Part shown: positions 25,595 to 34,404 of the stretch, in pieces
Position numbering within the stretch: the first letter of the stretch is position 1
Layout: every line of letters starts with the position of its first letter
Assembly: GCF_009728935.1 (NCBI RefSeq)
Contig: NZ_CP034235.1
Coordinates: 6,957,501-7,021,500 of the forward strand
DNA length: 64,000 nt
From: Paenibacillus psychroresistens
GTDB taxonomy: Bacteria > Bacillota > Bacilli > Paenibacillales > NBRC-103111
Direction: 5' to 3'
Program-made: the position numbers and the translations under genes
Notes under the pieces: model-generated
Seen by the model: only the letters and a program-made list of their open reading frames with translations
What the model was told of the DNA's origin: nothing
The model's database searches: none

Positions 25595-26446
25595 TTAGGG
25601 TGATGCAATATACGTCCCATCCTCATTGACTAATAATTGATTCCGACCCTCATTAGCACCTGAGTTATCCCACGGCCACACATCACGAAAATACCAGCGC
25701 GCTTCAGGACCAAGCTTATCAATCACCGCTTGGGTTACATTGCTGTAACGATGCCAACGCATGCCAATATTGCAGAAAGCAAACAGAATTGCCACTCTCG
25801 GATGATTGGGGTTAGTCCATACTGGTCCTGCATGGCAAGTATTTTCACTAAAAAAAACTACTGATCCAGCAGGAGCCTCATAACCCTCAAAAGGAAAGGG
25901 ATAGCTTATCTTCTTTTCCTGAAGCGAAGCAGGAACGGCTAAATTAGCTTTATGGCTGCCAGGTAGAAAAACAGTTCCGCCATCATCCTTACCAACAGCA
26001 TTCAATTCCACTACCATTCTCGTTAATCCGGAATAGCTCTGCCCTTGAGTAAAATGATAATGGAAATGCGGATTGCGCATTGGCCCTCCTTGATGCGGCC
26101 CTTGTATATCCCCTTGCCCTTGCTCTCTCACAACAGAGAATACTTGATCCAGTCTGACATCCGGTCCGATTAAATGATGGAGGGTTCCTTTAACAATCGG
26201 ATTGCTTAGTATGACTTCCGTGGGACCTCCAGGAATCGTTGAGCCCTGGACTATGCCAGCCCTTTGTTCTGCTGCGCTTCGATTCTGCTTCGCTTGATTG
26301 ATTTGTTCAACCTGCTCCTTCATTGCAGCAACCTGTTCATCCGTAAACACATTAGGAAATACAATATACCCTTTAAGATCAAATAAAAATTTCTGTTCCT
26401 CTGTCAGCTGATACTGGGATAGATTCATTCTAAATTCGATTGCCAT
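25595..26446 (-). CDS. Phytanoyl-CoA dioxygenase (PhyH) family protein lacking an HxD motif
   Basis: This 283-residue protein has the PhyH core, with LTRMVVELNAVGKDDGGTVFLPGSHKAN (about 141-168) and a distal His205/Arg217 in NTCHAGPVW and NHPRVAI. At the place where an HxD is expected it has GPHQGG (His118-Gln-Gly-Gly) and then NPHFHYHF; no acid follows any of these His at the +2 position. GAAAGGAG lies 9 nt before the ATG. It sits between the SDR and the dehydratase in the sugar operon. It may be an oxygenase of an uncharacterised subgroup or inactive; see findings. Confidence 0.82.
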   Translation of the reverse strand: MAIEFRMNLSQYQLTEEQKFLFDLKGYIVFPNVFTDEQVAAMKEQVEQINQAKQNRSAAEQRAGIVQGSTIPGGPTEVILSNPIVKGTLHHLIGPDVRLDQVFSVVREQGQGDIQGPHQGGPMRNPHFHYHFTQGQSYSGLTRMVVELNAVGKDDGGTVFLPGSHKANLAVPASLQEKKISYPFPFEGYEAPAGSVVFFSENTCHAGPVWTNPNHPRVAILFAFCNIGMRWHRYSNVTQAVIDKLGPEARWYFRDVWPWDNSGANEGRNQLLVNEDGTYIASP

Positions 26447-26472
26447 ATTAGAAATTCTCCTTTCGCATTACG

Positions 26473-27246
26473 TTATCTTACCAATGCTCCACCATCCACC
26501 GCCATCAATGCCCCTGTCACCCATATACTGTCATCTGCTGCCAGATAAACCACTGCTTTACCTAAATCCTCAGGAGTTCCATGGTCTCTTAGCTCAAAAG
26601 GGTCTCTCGACGCAGCTGGAGATTGGCTTTGTATAGCCTTTAGCTCTGCCATTTGCTCTACATTAATATCTGTAGGCACACCTCCGCAAAGAATTGCATT
26701 CACACGAATCCCATACTTTCTCAATGCATTAGACATTGAACTCGTCAATGAGTTAACCCCACCTTTGCTCGCTGCATAATGAACCTGTTTATAGCCGCCG
26801 CGAGCTGCAGTAACCGTGCTTATATTAATGATAGATCCGCCACCTTGACTCCTCATATGCAAACCAACAGCTTGTGATGTAAAAAACATGCCCGATAAAT
26901 TGACCTGAATAGTGCGATTCCACGCTTCTTCTGTAATATCAAAAAAGTCCAGAAAAGGACAAATGCCTGCATTGTTGACCAGAACATCGATCGCTCCAAA
27001 ATCCGTTCTTACATTTGCCACCATCTCATCTACTTGAGCTTTAATGGCTACATCCGTTTGATAGATACGCACTTCGCCACCGAATGCTTCAATCTCCGCT
27101 GCAGCCTTGAGTGCCTCAGCTTCATTGCTTGTATAATTCAAGGCAACTCTTGCTCCCGCCAAGGCCAATTCCTTACATATGCCCCTGCCAATTCCACGAC
27201 TACCACCGGTGACTATTGCGACTTTACCGGATAATTTACCGTTCAT
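26473..27246 (-). CDS. Short-chain dehydrogenase, L-rhamnose 1-dehydrogenase-like
   Basis: The 257-residue SDR has the cofactor motif TGGSRGIG (13-20), NNAG (91-94) and the Ser143-Tyr157-Lys161 triad. NNAGICPFLDFF and GGVPTDINVEQM recall L-rhamnose 1-dehydrogenases of the Azotobacter/Sphingomonas type more than FabG. With a rhamnonate dehydratase-like gene in the same operon, oxidation of L-rhamnose (or a related sugar) to its lactone is the most economical reading. AGGAGG precedes the ATG. A general FabG-like role cannot be excluded from sequence alone. Confidence 0.85.
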   Translation of the reverse strand: MNGKLSGKVAIVTGGSRGIGRGICKELALAGARVALNYTSNEAEALKAAAEIEAFGGEVRIYQTDVAIKAQVDEMVANVRTDFGAIDVLVNNAGICPFLDFFDITEEAWNRTIQVNLSGMFFTSQAVGLHMRSQGGGSIINISTVTAARGGYKQVHYAASKGGVNSLTSSMSNALRKYGIRVNAILCGGVPTDINVEQMAELKAIQSQSPAASRDPFELRDHGTPEDLGKAVVYLAADDSIWVTGALMAVDGGALVR

Positions 27247-27269
27247 CGATGCCTCCTACCTGTATTTAA

Positions 27270-28097
27270 TTACCCTTTAACCGCGCCTGAGGTAATCCCA
27301 GAAATGTAATATTTCATTCCAAAGCTGAAGATAACTAGCAACGGCAAACAGGATAGTACATATGCAGCCATACGCGGACCATATTGAAGACCACTCGTTG
27401 TCATACCAACCTTTTGGAGCTGAACCGTGACCATTTGATTCGCTTCACCATTAATAGCAAGTAACGGCCATATAAAATCATTATAATTTCCGACCAAATT
27501 CAAAACGGCCAACGTGATCAAAATTGGATAAGAAAGCGGAACTGCAATACGCAGGAAATTGGTAAACTCTGATGCACCGTCAATACGAGAGCACTCAAAT
27601 AACTCATTGGGCAATGCTTCTAAAAAAGTTCGGCAAAGAATAATTCCAAAGACTTGGCCCCCAGCAACCCAAGGTAAGAATAAAGCCCACCATGTATCTA
27701 ATAAATGATAATTGGACATCTGAACATACAAAGGAATCAAGGTTAAAACACCAGGTATCATTAAAAGGGATAGGATAAGATAGTAGAAAAATTCCTTCCC
27801 AGGAAACCGGAGCCGTGCGAATACATAACCGCTAAGTGCAGATAAGAAAACCACACCAACCGTCGCTGTTCCTCCAACGAATACACTGTTTGCTAAATTC
27901 CGGCCAATCCCTTTAAAGGCAACATTGTAATTCTCCCAAACCCACGGACTAGGCAATCCCCAAAAGTCAGAAAAAATCTGCCCGTTATTGCGTACCGACA
28001 TGGAAAGCATGACGATTATAGGAACATAAGTAAGTGCCGTCAATACGATTAACGCAATCCAAACTGCTGCCCTGGCTGATTTAGAAGATTTATGCAT
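27270..28097 (-). CDS. Carbohydrate ABC transporter permease, MalG type
   Basis: This is a 275-residue inner-membrane permease with six transmembrane segments and the EAA loop ELFECSRIDGASEFTNFLRIAVPLSYP (about 178-205), where the ATPase docks. The N-terminal WIALIVLTALTYVPIIVMLSMSV and C-terminal YISGITSGAVKG are typical of CUT1 subunits. No ATPase gene is in the operon, so a shared MsmK-like ATPase probably drives it. AGGAGG lies before the ATG. It is 37 nt downstream of the propeller-fused permease. Confidence 0.93.
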   Translation of the reverse strand: MHKSSKSARAAVWIALIVLTALTYVPIIVMLSMSVRNNGQIFSDFWGLPSPWVWENYNVAFKGIGRNLANSVFVGGTATVGVVFLSALSGYVFARLRFPGKEFFYYLILSLLMIPGVLTLIPLYVQMSNYHLLDTWWALFLPWVAGGQVFGIILCRTFLEALPNELFECSRIDGASEFTNFLRIAVPLSYPILITLAVLNLVGNYNDFIWPLLAINGEANQMVTVQLQKVGMTTSGLQYGPRMAAYVLSCLPLLVIFSFGMKYYISGITSGAVKG

Positions 28098-28134
28098 GAA
28101 TTTTACCTCCTGTCTTTTTCGAATAGGTCAAAGT

Positions 28135-30123
28135 TCATTGATCTGACGTTTTTATGCGAATTTGAAAGATCGTCCCTACAAGAATAAACATAAAAAGTAC
28201 AATTCCCATAGCAGAAGCATAACCATAATCGTTAAAGCGTGTCGCAGCAAAGAACAACTCCAAAGCTGGCAGATAGGTGCTGTCAAACGGACCGCCTTGT
28301 GTAGTGACGTATACGAGAGAGAAGTCCTGCATGGTTCCAATGAAGGTTAAGATTAATAGCAAACGCATCTGCCCCATTAATAAAGGGAGCTCAATATTCC
28401 AAAAACGCCTGAACTTGCCAATACCATCCATGATCCCCGCTTCGAATACTTCACTTGAAATACTGATTAACCCGCCATAGAAGATCAACAAAGCGAAAGC
28501 ACCAATCCAGGGAAATCCGATAAAGGCTAATGCAGGCATAGCGGTTGCCGATTCTCCAAGCCAGGCATGCTGCAGGTTTTCCAGCCCAAAAACAGCCAAT
28601 ACTTGATTGAGCACACCGAAATTACGGTCGTAAATAAACAACCACAGTAAGATCCCAACAATGCTAGGGACCACAAGCGGATACACAAACAGATTACGCA
28701 TAAAATATTTGGCTCGCTCTGAGCGTAAATGAAAGATCATCAGTGCAACTAACAGCGGAGCAGCAAGCTGTAAAAACCGTGAAACCAGTAGAAAAAACAA
28801 ATTGTTAATGCCAATCCAAAAATAATGGCTGTTAAATACTTTGATGAATTGATCGAAACCAACAAAGATAGTATGCAGCCCAGGCTTCCAGTCCGTAAAA
28901 GAATGATAGAAGGCAGAGTAAGCAGGATAATAATTAAACAAAGCCAACATAAACAGAGTTGGCAGAATTAATAGATAGGCGATCTTATTCTTCAAGGTAA
29001 GCTTGACCGTTAAGAGGATGCTTTGCTGCATCTTGGGAGAAGAAAACATTAGACGTAATGTAAGGATACAAATGGCGATAAATCCAATAATAATGGCTAA
29101 AATTATAAAAATACTGTGCAGAGAGGATGAGGAATCAAAGGATTGCATAGCAGCTACATGGACTAGGGAAATGTGGTCGCCAACCGCTATTAAATTTTTA
29201 CCGCTGAGATCGAGATGAATATGTTTAGCCCCATTGTTCAAAGGCAGCTGGGTGATTTCTTTACCGGTTTCGGCTGAAATCAGGTTTAGGTTCCCCTTCT
29301 CGTCCAGCAGCATTAAACTTGTACCTGATGGAGAGGCTGTCACATCTATAAAGCTTTCATTGTAGGATTCAGTCCAAATGGCTTTCCCTTGAAAATCCAA
29401 CGCACCTACAGCACCTAAATTATCCGCATAGACTACACGATCGCCTACAACAGAAATGCCATAAATCGGAGCCTTGGCAAGAGCCTGCCAGATGGGCTTA
29501 CCTTGATTATTGAGTGCAATAACACGAGATGAATTCGTTCCTACGAATAAAATTTGGCCATCAGGAGAGTATGCCAACGTTCGCAAATCTACGTTGCTTT
29601 CATATTTCCAAACCTGGGTGCCCGCAGAATTAAATGTGTAGATTCGGTATTTACCAGCGATAATTGTTCCGGCAGATACGGAAATTTGTCCTTCTGAATT
29701 CCACGCCACAGCAATTGCTGGATACGGAATAGGCAGACTCTTCTTCATTTTCCCGTTAGCCGTATCCATTATATATAAGAACCGATCTTCTGTGACGGCT
29801 GCAAGCTCCATTTCGTCTTTGGATAAAGTGATATCTTTGACAGTGCCTGTTGTTTTTACTGTCCAGACAACATCTCCTGATTTATCTAATTTCACCAGCT
29901 CGTTATTCTTGCTTCCAATAATAAATCCTGTGTCCTTCTGCAGGGAGACTGCACTCTCCAAGGATCCAATGTCCTTAGTCCATGCAACTGGTGTTGCTAA
30001 ATCCCGTCCAATATACCAAATAAAAATCAGCAGAATAAACGTAATACCCATTAAAGCAAGCGTAGCAACAGTCCATCTCCGCAAATGGATGACCTTAGTT
30101 TTTGGAGTAATGTAAGGATTCAT
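28135..30123 (-). CDS. ABC transporter permease (MalF type) with an N-terminal PQQ/WD40-like beta-propeller
   Basis: The protein of 662 residues has a transmembrane segment (about 19-40), a beta-propeller (about 45-330) built from repeats such as LVKLDKSGDVVWTVKT, RIYTFNSAGTQVWKYE, VIALNNQGKPIWQAL and GALDFQGKAIWTE, a second transmembrane segment (about 342-366) and a complete MalF-like permease (about 375-662) with EAA loop EAGIMDGIGKFRRFWNIELP. By topology the propeller should lie outside the membrane, near the binding protein. It could help present or sense substrate. The ATG at 30123 is 7 nt after GGGAG. Everything is in one frame, so the fusion is real. Confidence 0.9.
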   Translation of the reverse strand: MNPYITPKTKVIHLRRWTVATLALMGITFILLIFIWYIGRDLATPVAWTKDIGSLESAVSLQKDTGFIIGSKNNELVKLDKSGDVVWTVKTTGTVKDITLSKDEMELAAVTEDRFLYIMDTANGKMKKSLPIPYPAIAVAWNSEGQISVSAGTIIAGKYRIYTFNSAGTQVWKYESNVDLRTLAYSPDGQILFVGTNSSRVIALNNQGKPIWQALAKAPIYGISVVGDRVVYADNLGAVGALDFQGKAIWTESYNESFIDVTASPSGTSLMLLDEKGNLNLISAETGKEITQLPLNNGAKHIHLDLSGKNLIAVGDHISLVHVAAMQSFDSSSSLHSIFIILAIIIGFIAICILTLRLMFSSPKMQQSILLTVKLTLKNKIAYLLILPTLFMLALFNYYPAYSAFYHSFTDWKPGLHTIFVGFDQFIKVFNSHYFWIGINNLFFLLVSRFLQLAAPLLVALMIFHLRSERAKYFMRNLFVYPLVVPSIVGILLWLFIYDRNFGVLNQVLAVFGLENLQHAWLGESATAMPALAFIGFPWIGAFALLIFYGGLISISSEVFEAGIMDGIGKFRRFWNIELPLLMGQMRLLLILTFIGTMQDFSLVYVTTQGGPFDSTYLPALELFFAATRFNDYGYASAMGIVLFMFILVGTIFQIRIKTSDQ

Positions 30124-30141
30124 CAATGCACTCCCTTCATG

Positions 30142-30175
30142 AAAAGGAATGAGAGGTCAGAAGACATCTCATTCC
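30142..30175 (-). promoter_or_regulatory. Hairpin between the binding-protein and permease genes
   Basis: A 9-bp stem GGAATGAGA/TCTCATTCC (30146-30154, 30167-30175) is followed by only four T on the minus strand. Such leaky hairpins between a binding-protein gene and its permeases commonly make the binding protein more abundant. Confidence 0.6.
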
Positions 30176-30200
30176 TTTAGCTACATTAAGTTTTTTTGAA

Positions 30201-31892
30201 TCATTTGCGTTCAGGCTGCTTCTTCTCGGGAGTATCCAGATCAACCAGTTCCATTTTTTGTGATTGAATCGCTTTTTCAAAATTCTTATCTATCGATTTC
30301 TGGTAAGCAGTCAAGAATGTATCCAACGGCTTTTTGCCAGAGAAATATTCCTGGGCTAAGCTGACCCATTCACGCAATAATGGCTGATAATCATAAATAC
30401 CGCGCGATAATACGCCCATTGCATTGCCTTTCTCCGAGTTACCCAACAGCTTTAAAGCATCAAATTTCTCTTGCAGCTGAGGCTCCAATGTTATTCCTTT
30501 AATAATTGGCGGGCCTGCAATGCCTTGGCCATCCTTCAATGTAGCATCCAGATAAACGCTATATCCAATGGAGCTTGCATAGTATTTCAGAAAGTCTACT
30601 ACTAAATCGTTATGTGCCTGATCTTTTTTAATTGCTCCTATGAAGCCAATAGGCACTTCAATCGTACGAACCGGTGCTTGAATGCCAGCACCCGACATGT
30701 TAGGCATTGGGAAAACTCCATATTCAAATGCCGGCAATGCATCTTTGCTTCCCCCATTTTTCGTAGAATCCTTGAGATCCTTATCAAAAGAAGTAAGCAA
30801 CCAAGCACCATCAACACGAATAGCTGCTTTTTGAGTCAAGAATAAGGTGTAAGCCGATGGATCCTTAGTACCGAAAAAACCAGGCTCCACAAATTCCGGT
30901 ATTATTTTTTTGTAATTGGTATAAAGTGTTTTGTATCCATCATTAGTAACGTTTAAATCTCCTGTCTTGACAGCTAATGCTTGACGTAATGGATTCTTAT
31001 TCACCTTGGCATCATCATCATTGTGCGGATCAGCTAAATCCATTTTCCAAACACCATCTACTTCTGGATCGTAACAATAATCATTAGGTTGGCAGCGTAC
31101 TTTCTCCAGATCTGTTCGGGTAGCTGAATCCGCATAAATACGTGCTAACCAGCCCATACTTCCCGCCCAGAAGCTGTCAAAATCTCCACCAATACCGATA
31201 GGAATATATCCGGCGGCTTTCAATTTCTTACAAGCTTCCACCAGTTCGTCCCAGGTTGTTGGCGGTGTTGCAATGCCAGCTTTTACGAAAGCAGATTTAT
31301 TATAAAACCAAGCTACTTGAACGGTTTCTAAATTGATATTGTAGATTCCACCCGTAATACTATCAACGGACTGTGTAGAGAAATCTTTGAAGGCATCTTT
31401 CCATATTTCATTGTTATGATAGGCATTTGGTTGATCATAATACGGTTTAAGATCAACAAACCTGGTTTTTATTAAATCAGCTACAACATTATTGTTTACT
31501 ATATCTGCTGCCGGTTGGTCAGAGGATAATTGAGCGCGAAGCCAATCTGCATAACCCTCAGCCGGTTTTAATTCAACGTTAACTTTGACTTTTGGATGCA
31601 ATGCCGTATAAGCTTTGGCGATCGCATTCCAACCGGCATTGTTAGTGGAGCCAAGATTAATGTTTATTTCACCTGATAATTCCACTTCAGGAACTGGCGT
31701 AGCTGTTTCTGGAGCAGGTGTTTCTGGGGCAGGTGTTGCCGGAGCCACTGTTTCTGGAGCACTTGTCGCAGGTGCAACAGATACTTCAGGGGTCGGTGAA
31801 GGTGTAGAACTGCTCTTAGTACAGGCTGCCAATGATAACATTAAAATCATAATGACCATAAAAATAGAAATCGGCTTCAAATGCTTGTTCAT
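30201..31892 (-). CDS. Extracellular solute-binding lipoprotein, family 1
   Basis: The 563-residue precursor has a lipoprotein signal peptide with lipobox LSLAAC (Cys about 24), a Pro/Ala/Thr/Glu linker (about 27-68), then a type I binding-protein fold. Typical stretches are NAGWNAIAKAYTALHPKVKVNVEL and PPTTWDELVEACKKLKAAGYIPIGIGG. It should capture a sugar or oligosaccharide outside the membrane and deliver it to the two downstream permeases. AAAGGGATG precedes the ATG. A consensus cre lies about 60 nt upstream of the start, so glucose repression through CcpA is likely. Confidence 0.93.
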   Translation of the reverse strand: MNKHLKPISIFMVIMILMLSLAACTKSSSTPSPTPEVSVAPATSAPETVAPATPAPETPAPETATPVPEVELSGEININLGSTNNAGWNAIAKAYTALHPKVKVNVELKPAEGYADWLRAQLSSDQPAADIVNNNVVADLIKTRFVDLKPYYDQPNAYHNNEIWKDAFKDFSTQSVDSITGGIYNINLETVQVAWFYNKSAFVKAGIATPPTTWDELVEACKKLKAAGYIPIGIGGDFDSFWAGSMGWLARIYADSATRTDLEKVRCQPNDYCYDPEVDGVWKMDLADPHNDDDAKVNKNPLRQALAVKTGDLNVTNDGYKTLYTNYKKIIPEFVEPGFFGTKDPSAYTLFLTQKAAIRVDGAWLLTSFDKDLKDSTKNGGSKDALPAFEYGVFPMPNMSGAGIQAPVRTIEVPIGFIGAIKKDQAHNDLVVDFLKYYASSIGYSVYLDATLKDGQGIAGPPIIKGITLEPQLQEKFDALKLLGNSEKGNAMGVLSRGIYDYQPLLREWVSLAQEYFSGKKPLDTFLTAYQKSIDKNFEKAIQSQKMELVDLDTPEKKQPERK

Positions 31893-31951
31893 CTAAATCA
31901 TCCCTTTCATATTAAAACTAGGTAAAACATACTAATTATTACACCGTATTT

Positions 31952-31968
31952 TTTGTTTGCGCTTTCAT
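31952..31968 (-). promoter_or_regulatory. Catabolite-responsive element (cre) upstream of the sugar operon
   Basis: On the minus strand the core TGAAAGCGCAAACA (31954-31967) with its flanks matches WTGNAANCGNWNNCWW at every position. It lies 62-75 nt before the binding-protein ATG. The remainder of 31969-32091 is AT-rich with imperfect inverted repeats around 32018-32072 that could hold the GntR operator and the promoter. Confidence 0.8.
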
Positions 31969-32091
31969 ATCATTGTCCCTGTAGTATATTATATATCTAT
32001 GAACCACGCAATATAAATATACATATAAATTAATATTATAATTAATTACATTAATAATTAATATATGTATATATTATTAAAATAATAACAT

Positions 32092-32124
32092 AAAAAAAAG
32101 ACTATCCTTGGTATCGGACGGTCT
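32092..32124 (-). terminator. Terminator of the GntR/LacI regulator gene
   Basis: On the minus strand a stem AGAC-TCC/GGA-GTCT (32099-32107 with 32116-32124, two internal mismatches) is followed by eight T. It begins about 20 nt after the stop at 32144. Confidence 0.7.
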
Positions 32125-32143
32125 GATTTATATTAAATAGTTT

Positions 32144-33253
32144 CTATCTTTTGGGTCCAGTACTATTGCGAACAATTAATTCAGGAACAATCTCATCCCG
32201 CATATTCCCGCGAGGATATTCGAAATTTAACATCTCCACTGCCTTCTTACCAAGAAGATCGGTATTCTGTCTAATAGTAGTTAAGGAAGGTGATGCAAAC
32301 TGGCTGATCATAATATCATCATAGCCTACCACACTAAGATCTTCTGGTACGGATATGCCCCGCTCCTTCGCAGCTTTAAGTACACCAATTGCTTTGTAGT
32401 CACTCGTTGCGAAGATCGCTGTTGGTGGATTCGGCAAATCTGCCAGCTGCTGAAACGCTTGATAACCCATGGCTTCACTTTCTTCATTTCCACTCATTAC
32501 ACAAACTAGATCGATATCAAATTCAATATTGTGCTGATTTAAGGCTAATTTGTAGCCTTGAAGTCTAAATGAAAACTCTTGATTGATCTCAAAAAAAGAT
32601 TTCCCCGTTAATATAATACCGATTCTTGTATGTCCATGGATTAACAAATGCTCAGTAGCTAAATAGCCGCCAGTCAAGTTATCAACAATGACATAAGGAA
32701 TTTGCAAGTGAGGGTAATAATATTGGATGGTGACCAGCTTTCGATCTTCATCTTTCCACTTTTTCAATATTTCCATAGGTATTTCAGTTGCTAAAGGTAG
32801 ACTGGGAAGCAAAATGAACCCTATGTCATCTTCTTCTGGCAATTCAAATTTATTTCCCATATCCCACATTTGAATCTCAATTCCGTTTTCTTCACTACCT
32901 TTTTTTAACCCTTCCAGCAAGTCACCATAAAAGCGTCGCTCAAAAATAATCAAGCTATCTGTGTGGTAAACAAAAAATATCTTCTTTATATTAGGTTGGA
33001 GGTTGGATTTAACTATCTGTTTGTTGTCATCCAATCGCAAAAATGTACCTTTCTTCTGCGTTCTATAAATAATCCCCTCGTTTGCCAGCTCCAACAATGC
33101 CCTTCTTGTTGTTATCTCTGAGGTATTGTACATTTGGGTCAATTCACTTTGTGAAGGGAAAGGCAGCGTCGGTTCAAACTCCCCCGCTTGTATTCTTTTC
33201 TTCAAATCATCGATGATTGTTTGATACAACGGTTTCTTTTTATCTTTTAGCAT
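32144..33253 (-). CDS. GntR-type regulator with LacI-like effector domain
   Basis: Residues 1-70 form a GntR winged helix (KPLYQTIIDDLKKRIQAGE, LPSQSEL-like FPSQSELTQMYN, ITTRRALLELANEGIIYRTQKKGTF). Residues about 80-368 form a periplasmic-binding-protein-like sugar domain with YVIVDNLTGGYLATEHLL, HTRIGIILTG, PPTAIFATSDYKAIGVLKAA and ISQFASPSLTTIRQN. This is the AraR architecture. The ATG at 33253 lies 7 nt after GGGGG. It sits directly upstream of and parallel to the sugar operon and is its likely sugar-relieved repressor. Confidence 0.88.
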   Translation of the reverse strand: MLKDKKKPLYQTIIDDLKKRIQAGEFEPTLPFPSQSELTQMYNTSEITTRRALLELANEGIIYRTQKKGTFLRLDDNKQIVKSNLQPNIKKIFFVYHTDSLIIFERRFYGDLLEGLKKGSEENGIEIQMWDMGNKFELPEEDDIGFILLPSLPLATEIPMEILKKWKDEDRKLVTIQYYYPHLQIPYVIVDNLTGGYLATEHLLIHGHTRIGIILTGKSFFEINQEFSFRLQGYKLALNQHNIEFDIDLVCVMSGNEESEAMGYQAFQQLADLPNPPTAIFATSDYKAIGVLKAAKERGISVPEDLSVVGYDDIMISQFASPSLTTIRQNTDLLGKKAVEMLNFEYPRGNMRDEIVPELIVRNSTGPKR

Positions 33254-33480
33254 CTGCATACCCCCTTCGCTGAAAAAAGTATACATTAATAATATTATAA
33301 ATGCAATATTTAAAATCTATCGCAATTATATTAAACATCAAAAATAATATACCTCATTAAGGAAAATTTGGTATTAGACTAATCCTAATAGCTATTACCT
33401 ATGATCAAAATAGTTTTTATATATTAGAATTATAAGGTTGTTTAAAATATACTAGGTCAAAACGAATGTAGGTGCTCCTC

Positions 33481-34404
33481 ATGATGATTTTAGCTATCAT
33501 TCAGCAAATTATTATGCCGATTATTCTGTTAATTGGTGTAGGGATGATCCTACAGCGGGCTTTTCATTTGGATATGAAGACTTTCTCCAAGCTGATCCTC
33601 TATTACTATATCCCTGCACTAACCTTTGTGAAAATATATGAGGCCAAAGCAACGACTACGTTGCTCTGGAATGTATTTGGTTTTCTATTGCTGCAGTTTT
33701 TAGTCTTGTTCTTAATTGGCAAGCTCGTTAGCAAGCTTGGTAAACATCCCAAACCAATGGAATCCAGCTTCTCCAATAGTATTGTCTTAACCAATAATGG
33801 CAACGTTGGCATTCCTGTCAATGATCTGGCTTTTCATCATAATCCATTGGCCTTGTCCATTCAGATGATGGTTGTGCTGTTTGAGCTATTCCTTACTTTT
33901 ACTTATGGTCTTATCAACGCAAGCTCTGCAACTATGGGTTTAATGCGAACAGTAATCCAATTTATTAAAATGCCCGTGCTTTATTGTCTGATTCTAGGTT
34001 TGTTATTTAATTTGTTTCAGATTAAGCTGCCTGACTTTGTTTGGATTCCGCTGAATACGGTAGCTAACGGCATGCTTTCTTTAGCCCTTGTATCGATCGG
34101 AGCCCAAATTGCCACATTAAAGCTTAATAGCAACACAGGAACTGTGCTGCTCAGCAGTTTTATTCGTCTGATTATTTCACCACTTATTGCTTATGGCATC
34201 ATATATATCCTTGATTTACATGGGACGGTTGCGCAAGCTTTATGGATTGCTAGTGCAATTCCAACCTCACGCAATAGCGCTTCTCTTGCTTTAGAATACG
34301 GAAACGAACCTGAATTTGCTGCTCAAACCGTCTTGATCTCAACTCTATTCAGTAGTGTAACTTTAACGGCGGTTATCTACTATGCGATGATTCTTTTTCC
34401 CTAA
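33481..34404 (+). CDS. AEC (auxin efflux carrier) family transporter
   Basis: The protein of 307 residues has about ten hydrophobic segments. The family signature SNSIVLTNNGNVGIPVNDLAF lies near residue 95, and the C-terminal half contains ALWIASAIPTSRNSASLALEYG. Bacterial AEC proteins carry small organic acids such as malate; the substrate here is unknown. AGGTG lies 6 nt before the ATG at 33481. Its last 42 nt overlap the end of the convergent trpEG gene, an unusually long tail-to-tail overlap. The upstream 227-nt region is AT-rich and holds promoters for both divergent genes. Confidence 0.88.
   Translation: MMILAIIQQIIMPIILLIGVGMILQRAFHLDMKTFSKLILYYYIPALTFVKIYEAKATTTLLWNVFGFLLLQFLVLFLIGKLVSKLGKHPKPMESSFSNSIVLTNNGNVGIPVNDLAFHHNPLALSIQMMVVLFELFLTFTYGLINASSATMGLMRTVIQFIKMPVLYCLILGLLFNLFQIKLPDFVWIPLNTVANGMLSLALVSIGAQIATLKLNSNTGTVLLSSFIRLIISPLIAYGIIYILDLHGTVAQALWIASAIPTSRNSASLALEYGNEPEFAAQTVLISTLFSSVTLTAVIYYAMILFP

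Noticed and set aside
31978..32091. AT-rich block as a replication origin or insertion sequence end
   Set aside because: No DnaA-box series, no target duplication and no transposase; it is more simply a promoter and operator region.
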